Shown here one piece after another: positions 25,931 to 34,633 of a stretch of 64,000 nt of DNA. The position numbers and the translations under genes are program-made. This DNA is from Fidelibacterota bacterium (GTDB taxonomy: Bacteria; Fidelibacterota; Marinisomatia; SCGC-AAA003-L08; JACNLC01), in contig JABHXA010000012.1 of the NCBI GenBank assembly GCA_018657495.1, positions 24,618 through 88,617 of the forward strand, in the 5' to 3' direction. Each line of letters starts with the position of its first letter. The stretch's first letter is position 1. A model generated the notes under the pieces. The model was not told where the DNA came from. It saw only the letters and a program-made list of their open reading frames with translations, and ran no database searches.

Positions 25931-28222
25931 TTGTTGGGATATAAAAACAATATCTCAATGACAGAGTCATTCGTACAACTTATTTCGCCGCTGTACATTA
26001 TCATTTGTATGGTTTTCCCGGAATTGAATGTGATAGCCTGTCTATTTGCAGGAAGGGTTACCTATGATCCCAGATTATCAATTTTCTACCCAATAAGTTT
26101 AAATCATATAAATCTTGCTATCATGATGATACATCTCTTGATTTTGCCAAAAGCCAAACAAATAAAACAAATTATTATACCTGGATTTCCATTATTAATA
26201 CTTTTCACAATATGGATGATAATAAACAGTCTATTTTTTTCTCATTATCCTCAATATGCACTCTCAAAAATTTTGTCTTTATGCCTGTTAACCGGTTTAC
26301 CCATAATAGTAGTTTATTTAAGACATAGATTATTTGGAGATATTGTACTTATTCGTCTTTTGTTCTCTATAGCACTATTAGCGCTTATCATGTCAATTAT
26401 GGGAATTATCAAGCTGATATTAAATCCAGAAATTACTCGATTGAGTGTTCTTCGCGGTGGTCCCATTTCGATGTCGAGAATAATGGGTTATGGAATTATT
26501 ACAATTTATTTTCTGCATAAAGGCAATTTCTTCCCCAAATGGATTTCATATTTCAACATAAAAAATATTTTAGGATTAATGCTCCTAGTTATGATTTTCA
26601 CCTTTACTAAAGGTCCGGCTGTGAGCCTTTTCTGTGTTTGGTTGATTTATAGAATCAGAAATGAAAAATTCAAAAATATTAAGAATCTTATCCTGGCAGT
26701 AGCCTTGGTTGTATTAACCATTTTATTTTCAATGGATGTTATCAGGCAGACTATGAATTCTGATGTAAGTGTATGGTATGGCAGTTATATAACCCGCATT
26801 GAACATATTAGAAATGCTGTTTTTGCTTTCATGCAAAATCCATTGTTCGGGATTGGTGTAGGTAACTTCAGTATTTGGGGAGATGGTTGGTTATATCCCC
26901 ATAATATCATCATTGAGATACTATGTGAAACCGGTCTTATTGGATTCTGTTTATTTTCATTATTAATTATTATATTTTTTAAAAGTGGATATCACCACAA
27001 TAATTGGATAGAAAAAGCATTTTATCTACTTACCATTTTTATTTTTCTCAACCAAATGGTTAGTAGTGATATTGTCGGGGCCAGATTTCTTTGGTTCTAT
27101 TTATTTATCTGTTTGATGATAAATCATAAAATTTCAATTCCAGATAAAATATTTCTAAATAAACAAATAATCATATCTATAAGGAGGATGAAAGTGAAAT
27201 TATTATATAAATCAATTGTATTAATTCCAATATTCAGCATGATATTATCTCAACTATCGATATCAAATCTCGATGGTGTTGAGGTATATATAATCGATTT
27301 TGATTCAACTGTCACAGGGATCAACGAGGGGCAATATTCTGGAATTGGTTTTCAATCTACGCCTTTGACAGGACAATTGGATTCTGATGGTATAATTGCA
27401 ACAGGATTAAGTGATGGTGATATGATTTTTGGGGATACGATAACCTCCGGAGATTTTGCTCGTGGCACAGATGGCTCTAGCCCCAGCAATGGTGTCACAA
27501 CCGGAGGTATTTATGCGTTTGAACATACCGTTGGTGATTTTGCTTTTGGCATTCAACCTGGAGGCAGTGATTTTACACCTGGAGAGTTAATTCTTAAAAT
27601 TCAGAACTCAACAGGATACTCGGTAACCCATATTACTTTAGAATACGAAGTATGGATTTTTAATGATCAGAATCGGTCAAATTCAATCTCATTTTCGCAT
27701 TCCGCCGATAATTTGAGCTATACAGATATTACCAGTCTGGATTTAATATCGCCAGAAGCTGCAGATGATGAAACTGTCTGGGTGAAAGAAGATAAAGCAA
27801 TATGGATTCAGAACCTTGCTATCCCTGATGGTGGTTATTATTATTTCCGATGGACTGGGGCTGATGTGAGTGGAAGCGGATCAAGGGATGAATTTGCTAT
27901 AGATGATATCTCCATCTCGATTGGAACCGCATTGGATCTTGATGTTAATATGACCCCACCAAATTTTAGTATATTAAATAGCTATCCAAATCCATTCAAT
28001 CCAAAGGTGACAATTAACTATCAGCTTCCGGCGGCAGGAATTGCATCAATATTTGTCACAGATATAAATGGCAGGTTAATCCAGAAATTATTAGATGATT
28101 ATCAGACATTGGGTAATCATCAACTAATATGGAATGCCTGCGCCTCACCAAGCGGATTATATATTATTCATCTACGCATTAATGATCAGACAAGTACCCA
28201 AAAAATTACATTGATTAAGTAA
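25931..28222 (+). CDS. O-antigen-ligase-like membrane protein joined in frame to a T9SS cargo protein
   Basis: One uninterrupted 763-codon frame. Residues 1 to about 400 are a polytopic O-antigen ligase/polymerase (Wzy_C) protein with about ten helices and the family motif NPLFGIGVGNFS...YPHNIIIEILCETGLIG. From about residue 420 a new signal-peptide-like stretch begins, followed by a beta-rich domain (TTGGIYAFEHTVGDFAFGIQ) and a T9SS sorting domain (SYPNPFNPKVTINY). AAGGAGG with a GTG six bases on sits exactly at this junction, so two proteins may be made from the frame or the stop may have been lost. A TTG is assumed as start; the internal ATG at 25961 is an alternative. The fused topology would place the C-terminal half in the periplasm only if cleaved or exported separately. 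Confidence 0.6.
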   Translation: MLGYKNNISMTESFVQLISPLYIIICMVFPELNVIACLFAGRVTYDPRLSIFYPISLNHINLAIMMIHLLILPKAKQIKQIIIPGFPLLILFTIWMIINSLFFSHYPQYALSKILSLCLLTGLPIIVVYLRHRLFGDIVLIRLLFSIALLALIMSIMGIIKLILNPEITRLSVLRGGPISMSRIMGYGIITIYFLHKGNFFPKWISYFNIKNILGLMLLVMIFTFTKGPAVSLFCVWLIYRIRNEKFKNIKNLILAVALVVLTILFSMDVIRQTMNSDVSVWYGSYITRIEHIRNAVFAFMQNPLFGIGVGNFSIWGDGWLYPHNIIIEILCETGLIGFCLFSLLIIIFFKSGYHHNNWIEKAFYLLTIFIFLNQMVSSDIVGARFLWFYLFICLMINHKISIPDKIFLNKQIIISIRRMKVKLLYKSIVLIPIFSMILSQLSISNLDGVEVYIIDFDSTVTGINEGQYSGIGFQSTPLTGQLDSDGIIATGLSDGDMIFGDTITSGDFARGTDGSSPSNGVTTGGIYAFEHTVGDFAFGIQPGGSDFTPGELILKIQNSTGYSVTHITLEYEVWIFNDQNRSNSISFSHSADNLSYTDITSLDLISPEAADDETVWVKEDKAIWIQNLAIPDGGYYYFRWTGADVSGSGSRDEFAIDDISISIGTALDLDVNMTPPNFSILNSYPNPFNPKVTINYQLPAAGIASIFVTDINGRLIQKLLDDYQTLGNHQLIWNACASPSGLYIIHLRINDQTSTQKITLIK
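27181..27196 (+). promoter_or_regulatory. Internal Shine-Dalgarno and start for the T9SS cargo
   Basis: AAGGAGG at 27181-27187 is followed by ATG at 27188 (no spacing) and by GTG at 27194 (six-base spacing, ideal). Both are in the frame of the long ligase-cargo fusion. The TAA at 27180-27182, in the neighbouring frame, overlaps the Shine-Dalgarno exactly as a normal upstream gene end would. Confidence 0.7.
27194..28222 (+). CDS. Secreted T9SS cargo protein (alternative internal gene)
   Basis: Read from GTG 27194 this is a 342-aa protein with a signal peptide (basic start KLLYK, hydrophobic core, then SQLSISN). An approximately 200-residue beta-sandwich-like region follows, including SGDFARGTDGSS, TTGGIYAF, FGIQPGGSDFTPG and YYYFRWTGADVSGSGSRDEF; this style is seen in surface proteins of Bacteroidetes beside lamin-tail or endonuclease domains. 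Residues about 256-342 are a T9SS type A sorting domain. No enzymatic motif is visible. It would be delivered to the cell surface. The following gene is also a T9SS cargo, six bases after this stop. Confidence 0.6.
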   Translation: MKLLYKSIVLIPIFSMILSQLSISNLDGVEVYIIDFDSTVTGINEGQYSGIGFQSTPLTGQLDSDGIIATGLSDGDMIFGDTITSGDFARGTDGSSPSNGVTTGGIYAFEHTVGDFAFGIQPGGSDFTPGELILKIQNSTGYSVTHITLEYEVWIFNDQNRSNSISFSHSADNLSYTDITSLDLISPEAADDETVWVKEDKAIWIQNLAIPDGGYYYFRWTGADVSGSGSRDEFAIDDISISIGTALDLDVNMTPPNFSILNSYPNPFNPKVTINYQLPAAGIASIFVTDINGRLIQKLLDDYQTLGNHQLIWNACASPSGLYIIHLRINDQTSTQKITLIK

Positions 28223-28228
28223 ATACCA

Positions 28229-31200
28229 TTGATCTTCAAGTTATCACGATTTTCAATATTCTGTATTTTCCCAGGCATAATATTATTGCAGGATAATTTT
28301 GAATATTTGATTCTTACTCATTCATCTTTATCAGGTCCAGCAGCTTCATTTGCTTCTGTGTATAATATTGAAATTGAAGAATCACTGCGATTGACTACAC
28401 ATATTATTTATGCAGACTCCGTTGCTGTTAATTATCCAGATGTTGATCCAGAATATGCAATTTGGGAACAAATTTCAACCTATATAAATGACATTGAAGG
28501 ATTCAAATATTTATTTATTCTTGGTGATGAAATCCTGGTTCCTCCCATTTATGACAATTACCAAATTCCCTCAGATGATTTTTATTCTTCTTTTGATTTA
28601 TCGAATCCATTACCGAGGGTTGCCTCTGGCAGAATTCCAGTTAATTCATCAATAATGGCAGAAGGAATTGTGCAAAAATTAAGATCATATTTATTAACGC
28701 CTACAGAGGGCAACTGGAAATCTGAAATCGTACTTATTGCTGATGATGCCTATAAACCATCTGGGGATCCACTGCTGGAAGTGACCCATGTATTGAGTTC
28801 AAATGACCTTTTTCAGGAACTCAATGGTCTGCTTCAGATAGATTGTATCTATGGAACCGATTACGAACCTTATTATGGCAGCGGCATACCAACATTACCT
28901 GAAATGACAGAAGATATTATCGACAAAATTAATTCAGGTTTAGCCTGGTTAAATTATATTGGCCACGGAAACGAGACAACGATGGGGGATGAGTTGATTC
29001 TGGATATGGAACGGGATCTTTCACTTATCTCTTCAATCGAAGGAAAATTGCCGGTTTGGGTTGTTGGTTCATGTGATCTTGGTCACTATGATAATGCTGA
29101 TTGTTTTGCCGAAAACCTGATGCAAAAACCAGATGGAGCAATTGCCGTCATTAGCACAACAAGATTAATACTTTCACAATCGGTAAATGCATTTATGACT
29201 CGTCTGTATAGTCAACTAACTGATTATCTGCTTGGAATAAATGAAAGCAGATTGGGAGATATTATTAAAGATTCAAAAACGGGGCAAACTGATTATGTTT
29301 TTCAATTATTTGGGGATCCGGCAATGCCCATAATATTGCCAAGGTCAAATGAGATTATCACCAATTATCCTGACTCATTAGAAATATTAAGTCAATCTCA
29401 TGTATCCATTGAGAATCAAAATAGCGACTATTCATTTATAAAAGTCCGTGGACCAGATAAACTAATTCACAAACAGATTACAGACATTCTCACTATTGAT
29501 TATACTCTGCCTGGAGACTTGATTTTTGCAAGTAATATCGATACTCAAATTGATTTTTATACATCATTGGATTATCCGTTCTGTAATAATTGTCCTGCTA
29601 CCATAACTGTGTTTCAGGATAATTCAACACATCCGTTTCAGAGTATATCTGATCAAGTGTCAGATATACAGCCCACATTGCCTGACGAAATATATGATTT
29701 TGATGAACCCGAAATTCAGTTGATATCAGAAGGAAACATTGTAAATGATTGGGATATATTTTATCAACCGATATCTTTTGAAATTCTCCTCACTGATTCA
29801 ACTGGTATTAATCTAATGGATATGCCCGGTCATTGTATAAGCGTCGGTGTTGATGATAATATGCCTGACAACATAACCAGTGAATTCGAATATTTTTCAG
29901 AAAATTCATACTCTGGAATTGTCGGTTTTACAGTCTCAGGGCTAACAACAGGGATTCATACATTATCACTTGAAGCATGGGATAATGCTAACAATCGGGG
30001 CACAGCATCATTCCAAATATGTATTGAGAACTGTGAGGAAATTCCAATGATAATTGATGATGCCTGGGACAGCATAACATCAATGATTACTGCCAATAGC
30101 ATTGTTGGTTTTGATGATGGGACTATTCTTGTCGCTACCGATGGCGGACTGTTTAAATATTCATCTCAGGATGGTGGGATTGAAATGATATCACCAGGAT
30201 CTCAATTACTTGCATCAAATTTAAAAGTGGTAAAAAAAGATACTGGAAACAGATTATGGATTGGTTCGGATTCTGAAATGAATATTCTACAAATCTATGA
30301 TGTCCAAATGGGGTTATTAGAAAGTATTTCTGATATGGGAATTACTGGACTATCTGATTTAGCACTGGACCAATCACGCGCCTTTGGAATTGTAGAATTG
30401 AATGATAATTCTGCGGTTGCTGAATTCAGGATTGGCGAGAATTCGTTTCCATATTTGCAGGATGTATATTCTAACTTTCCGATTGAAGTGAATTCAATAT
30501 CTCATATATCAATGATGGAGGATTCCGTTTATGTAACAACACCAACTGGTATACTCAAGGGTAATTTCGTAAATGGACTTTTAAATGCTTCAAACAGCTG
30601 GGAGATCATGAATGAAGATGATATTCCCATTGTCTTTATCCCTGGAGAATCTGATATACTTATAGCTGGTAATTCATTATTCCTTGAATCTGATGGAGAA
30701 TTTGTTGAATTATTTGATGGGTTTGATAATGTAGTCGATGCAGGATATGAGTCAGATGGCAATTTATTTATCCTGATGACTGATGATCATATATACTGCT
30801 TTGACCAAAATTTTGAATTACTAAGCGGCTTCCCAATTGCTGCACCTGTCAACAGCCATTTCACCTCATTTTATGTCATCGATGATACAATTTATGCAGG
30901 ACTCTTTAAGCAGGGTATGATGATCATAAATGTTGTCACTCATGAGTATTCATATGTGAGTCCCAATACAATATTTTCAAATGAGATCGATGCAATTTCA
31001 GTTGATCAAAATAGTGGCATCATAGCAGCTGTGAATAAAGAGGGCATGATGTTGGTTGTTGAAGGATACTTCTCCAATTATATAAGCAGTTATCATACAG
31101 AACCATTTCAATTAAACGATGACAACGTCAATAATTTTTCTGGTTATGAGATACCCTATAAACCTGGATCCAATCTCCCATGGAGTATCATACAATCTGC

Positions 31201-32860
31201 TACTGGAAAATATCTTTTCAGCAACAGCGGTATCCAACCAAACCAGCCAGGGTTCGCCGGTGGAATCATTGAGTTTGATCCAGTGAATCTCCAACTTACA
31301 GTTTATGATACCACTTCGGGGATACTTGATGGATTGAATGGAATATATAATCAATTTTGGTCGAATCGATATCTTACAATCCATCAGATCACAAAAGACA
31401 CACAGGACAATATCTGGGTTGTAAATCCATACTCTGAAGTATATAATCATATTGCCGCAATTCAGCACACCGACGGTAATAATTGGGGGCATGTAACAGC
31501 TACGGATAACAATTCGTATCTGCCGCAGGAAGTTGCATTTGATTCGTTTGGTAGGGCATGGTTTGCCTTAAAAAATGATATACCCATGAATGACAATTTA
31601 GAAGAATATGCATCAGGTGAGATCCGAATATTAGACTTTGGACTAACTGTTGATATTGAAGATGACGACATTTGGGTGCCAATCTCAAATTTAGAGATTT
31701 TGCCATCCAAAAGTATCTGGTCTATTGGATTTGATAATAATGATTTATTATGGATCCTGACAAGTGATGGGATACAAGCATATAGTTATGAGGACATTGA
31801 TGGGTATATTACTCTGGATCCAATATTTGACAATCCATTATTAGGCCATATACCGCTTTATAAAGCGGATCATATCAGGATCGATAATCATGATAATAAA
31901 TGGATCACCACAAAAAATAGCGGCCTGTTTCTCATCCTTAGCGATAATTCATTTTTTCCAGATGAAGAAGGATTCAATACTGATAATAGTCCGATATTAT
32001 CAAATACTGTCTTTGATATCGACTTCAATTATGAAGAAAGTCTGGCAGTAATAGGAACGCTAAATGGTATTTCACTGTACGATATGTCTAATTTGCCATC
32101 AACCGAAACTATTCTGGTAGGGGACATAAATAACGACGGTCAAATAGACGTGACCGATGCAGTACTTTTGATTTTTTATATATTAGGGTTAGACATTCCT
32201 GAACCCATCAATACTTATGTAGCGGATTTAAATCAAGATGAAATAATTGACATTGCTGATGTTGTGCAATTGATTGGATTAATTCTAGACCTTCCACAAC
32301 AAAACGTAAAATATTTAAAAAATGTTGAATATCGGTCGATAGGAAAAGAAATTATTATCGAGGCGGATGGTGGATTCTCGGTTATTCACTTATTATTTTC
32401 AAATCCTATAATTGATGATATAATCCAAATTGAAGGAAACTGGGAAATTTTCCGCAGTAAATATGAACTCATAATTGTAAACATGACTGAGCATACCCAC
32501 AAAAGGATAACCATTCAGTTAAACAACAATAATTCTATATTGTCAGGGAGAATGTGCTCAATTAATGCTGTCTGTCTTGATATAATTGAGATACCAACCG
32601 AATTATCGATTGAATTCGCCTACCCAAATCCATTCAATCCTATTGTGAATATAGGAATCTTAGTTCCAGAGAATGGATACTACGACTTAACAGTATTTGA
32701 CTTAACCGGTAGATTAACACAAAATATTTTCTCTGGTGAGCTGAAAGCAGGAAAATATCAATATAAATGGAATGCAAGGGACAAAGGATCAGGTATTTAT
32801 TTTGTTAGGTTTAGCAATAATGAAAATCATTTTATAAAAAAAATAGCACTGCTGAAGTGA
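28229..32860 (+). CDS. C25 gingipain/PorU-like protease with beta-propeller, dockerin and T9SS sorting domain
   Basis: A 1543-aa secreted protein. A signal peptide is followed directly by a C25 cysteine-peptidase domain (about 25-375) with the histidine in NYIGHGNET (His246) and the cysteine in VVGSCDLGHYDN (Cys282), plus AISTTR-type and LFGDPAMPI family segments. Residues about 610-1290 contain repeated WIGSD, NIWVV and LLWILTSDGI strands of a two-component-regulator-type beta-propeller. A dockerin-like pair of calcium loops (GDINNDGQIDVTDA, ADLNQDEIIDIADV) spans about 1298-1358. A T9SS sorting domain starts at YPNPFNP (Tyr1465). The C25 part resembles PorU, the T9SS sortase, but lacks PorU's long N-terminal region. 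The start is a TTG without a clear ribosome site. Confidence 0.85.
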   Translation: MIFKLSRFSIFCIFPGIILLQDNFEYLILTHSSLSGPAASFASVYNIEIEESLRLTTHIIYADSVAVNYPDVDPEYAIWEQISTYINDIEGFKYLFILGDEILVPPIYDNYQIPSDDFYSSFDLSNPLPRVASGRIPVNSSIMAEGIVQKLRSYLLTPTEGNWKSEIVLIADDAYKPSGDPLLEVTHVLSSNDLFQELNGLLQIDCIYGTDYEPYYGSGIPTLPEMTEDIIDKINSGLAWLNYIGHGNETTMGDELILDMERDLSLISSIEGKLPVWVVGSCDLGHYDNADCFAENLMQKPDGAIAVISTTRLILSQSVNAFMTRLYSQLTDYLLGINESRLGDIIKDSKTGQTDYVFQLFGDPAMPIILPRSNEIITNYPDSLEILSQSHVSIENQNSDYSFIKVRGPDKLIHKQITDILTIDYTLPGDLIFASNIDTQIDFYTSLDYPFCNNCPATITVFQDNSTHPFQSISDQVSDIQPTLPDEIYDFDEPEIQLISEGNIVNDWDIFYQPISFEILLTDSTGINLMDMPGHCISVGVDDNMPDNITSEFEYFSENSYSGIVGFTVSGLTTGIHTLSLEAWDNANNRGTASFQICIENCEEIPMIIDDAWDSITSMITANSIVGFDDGTILVATDGGLFKYSSQDGGIEMISPGSQLLASNLKVVKKDTGNRLWIGSDSEMNILQIYDVQMGLLESISDMGITGLSDLALDQSRAFGIVELNDNSAVAEFRIGENSFPYLQDVYSNFPIEVNSISHISMMEDSVYVTTPTGILKGNFVNGLLNASNSWEIMNEDDIPIVFIPGESDILIAGNSLFLESDGEFVELFDGFDNVVDAGYESDGNLFILMTDDHIYCFDQNFELLSGFPIAAPVNSHFTSFYVIDDTIYAGLFKQGMMIINVVTHEYSYVSPNTIFSNEIDAISVDQNSGIIAAVNKEGMMLVVEGYFSNYISSYHTEPFQLNDDNVNNFSGYEIPYKPGSNLPWSIIQSATGKYLFSNSGIQPNQPGFAGGIIEFDPVNLQLTVYDTTSGILDGLNGIYNQFWSNRYLTIHQITKDTQDNIWVVNPYSEVYNHIAAIQHTDGNNWGHVTATDNNSYLPQEVAFDSFGRAWFALKNDIPMNDNLEEYASGEIRILDFGLTVDIEDDDIWVPISNLEILPSKSIWSIGFDNNDLLWILTSDGIQAYSYEDIDGYITLDPIFDNPLLGHIPLYKADHIRIDNHDNKWITTKNSGLFLILSDNSFFPDEEGFNTDNSPILSNTVFDIDFNYEESLAVIGTLNGISLYDMSNLPSTETILVGDINNDGQIDVTDAVLLIFYILGLDIPEPINTYVADLNQDEIIDIADVVQLIGLILDLPQQNVKYLKNVEYRSIGKEIIIEADGGFSVIHLLFSNPIIDDIIQIEGNWEIFRSKYELIIVNMTEHTHKRITIQLNNNNSILSGRMCSINAVCLDIIEIPTELSIEFAYPNPFNPIVNIGILVPENGYYDLTVFDLTGRLTQNIFSGELKAGKYQYKWNARDKGSGIYFVRFSNNENHFIKKIALLK

Positions 32861-32867
32861 GGAATAA

Positions 32868-33659
32868 ATGCTAAAGTATTCAACTATATGCATTCTTGGT
32901 GGATTGCTTTATATATTTCTTTTAATTTATGATGGATGCAATAGAAGTAGTCCCATCTTAAATGTACCAGGTATAGTTTTGACTTTCGATGATAGTAGTA
33001 TCGATGAATGGTTTAATATATTACCTCTTCTTGAATCATTTAGTATGAAGGCGACATTTTTTCTCACAGATATTGCGTCGATTGGTAATGAGGAAATAAA
33101 AAAATTACGCATAATTCAAGAATCAGGTCATGAAATAGCATCTCATGGATATACTCATATTGATCCGATTTTATATATAAAAGAAAATGGTGTTCTGGAA
33201 TATATCAAAGGAGAGATACTGCCGGCAAAAGATTTCCTCACTATGAATGGATTCCACCAGGAATCGTTTGCTTTTGTTCATGGCATTAGAAATAAAAAAA
33301 TAGATAAGGAACTGATATCAATATTTCCTAATATCAGGGGTGTCAGTGAGACTCAACGCCATAAAAGGATCCAAAGGATACAGAATGTTAAAGACATTTA
33401 TTTTGACCAAGGATGCCAACAAATAATTAGAGGATTCTGTATTGATGTAATTCAGGAAGTCAATATAGAACAAATCAAATATATTTTAAAAAAGACCAAA
33501 AGAGAAAATAAAATTATTGTGTTTTATGCCCACACACCGAAAGAAAATACTTCCAAAGGAAAATGGGAAGTAAAAATTGATTTTCTCAAGGAAGTATTCA
33601 AAATTGTCAATGAAATGGAAATAAAATCTTTCAGATTCAGAGATATTAATCATGTTTAA
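32868..33659 (+). CDS. Polysaccharide deacetylase (NodB-like), membrane-anchored
   Basis: A 263-aa carbohydrate esterase 4-like protein with an N-terminal hydrophobic anchor or lipoprotein-like signal ending near YDGCN. The metal site is visible as the Asp-Asp of LTFDDSS and the histidines of SHGYTH. The motif FVHGIRNKKI corresponds to the region usually RPPYG, so the match weakens at the C-terminal half. GAGGAA stands before the ATG. It probably removes N-acetyl or related groups from a surface polysaccharide, which fits the ligase/T9SS cluster around it. It overlaps the next gene by 8 bases. Confidence 0.8.
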   Translation: MLKYSTICILGGLLYIFLLIYDGCNRSSPILNVPGIVLTFDDSSIDEWFNILPLLESFSMKATFFLTDIASIGNEEIKKLRIIQESGHEIASHGYTHIDPILYIKENGVLEYIKGEILPAKDFLTMNGFHQESFAFVHGIRNKKIDKELISIFPNIRGVSETQRHKRIQRIQNVKDIYFDQGCQQIIRGFCIDVIQEVNIEQIKYILKKTKRENKIIVFYAHTPKENTSKGKWEVKIDFLKEVFKIVNEMEIKSFRFRDINHV

Positions 33660-34398
33660 GACCTTTCAGTTAATGGGATATATGGGAGGAGTTCCTACAC
33701 GGGCAGTGAATACTACCTCGGCAGTATTAAGCACTGAAACCTTTCATATAATGATTGATGCAGGTGAAAATTCCTATAGAAATTTCTTGAAACATAATTA
33801 CAAATTAAGCCGATTGAAATATATCTTCATCACTCATCTTCATCCAGATCATATTGGTGGACTTATCCCGCTTCTCTTTTACAAAAGAGTAATCAGAAAT
33901 AATACACCCCTCGTATTGGTTGGTCCTCCAAATCTTGAAGAATATGTCAGAATGAATATTAAGTATTCTGATTTCACACTTGATTTTGAAACAAAATTTA
34001 TCGATGTGACTAAATGTCCAGAAATTATTTTTAACGATAATTATTCAGTATGCTCACGGTTAATGGAACATAAACTTGATTGTTGGGGGTATAGATTTGA
34101 TGATCATAAAAAATTATTGACCTTTATTACGGATGCGAGAATTTCTGATAATAGTTATAAGTTGTCTGATAATGTAGATGTTTTGATACATGAAGCCACA
34201 TTTCCAGGAGGCATGGAAGATTTTGCCTATAAAAAATATCATACTACAATATCTCAGGCAATAAATCTTGCCGATTCTGCCAGAGCAGAACGATTAATAT
34301 TGACCCATTTCAGCCAACGAATGGAAAAGTCAAAATATGTTGATATCCTTTACAATCGAATGCCATGTTATATTTCAAATAATATTTCGGAGCTCTGA
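33652..34398 (+). CDS. RNase Z-like MBL-fold hydrolase
   Basis: A 248-aa metallo-beta-lactamase-fold protein. The zinc motif THLHPDHIGG (His62, His64, Asp66, His67) and the ribonuclease Z-type C-terminal motifs TDARISDN, VLIHEATF, KKYHTTISQAINLAD and LILTHFSQR are present. It is shorter than tRNase Z (about 300 aa) and has a diverged N-terminus (GYMGGVPTRAVN in place of the usual GTxxGxPT). tRNA 3'-end processing is possible, but another phosphodiesterase role cannot be excluded. tRNA-Leu and tRNA-Arg in this window lack an encoded CCA, which would require RNase Z action. The start overlaps the deacetylase gene. Confidence 0.8.
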   Translation: MFKTFQLMGYMGGVPTRAVNTTSAVLSTETFHIMIDAGENSYRNFLKHNYKLSRLKYIFITHLHPDHIGGLIPLLFYKRVIRNNTPLVLVGPPNLEEYVRMNIKYSDFTLDFETKFIDVTKCPEIIFNDNYSVCSRLMEHKLDCWGYRFDDHKKLLTFITDARISDNSYKLSDNVDVLIHEATFPGGMEDFAYKKYHTTISQAINLADSARAERLILTHFSQRMEKSKYVDILYNRMPCYISNNISEL

Positions 34399-34633
34399 TA
34401 CTACTACAAAATCTGCAAACTGAATTACCAAAGCTATCATGCATCTAACCATTAATCATTATTCAGATAAAAATAAAACTAATAAAGCAAATAAGTTTAT
34501 ATTCATAATTTAGAAATAATTTCCAAAAATAAATTTTTAATTTGATGAATATTTTCGTTATTAGATGTAAAACAGTATATCTAAATTTTCACCATAATTA
34601 TATGACAAATTTTGATCACAATTATTATCCCAA

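Noticed and set aside
28229..32860. Calling the C25 protein PorU itself
   Set aside because: It lacks the long N-terminal region of PorU and carries a propeller and dockerin, so a sortase name would be over-specific.
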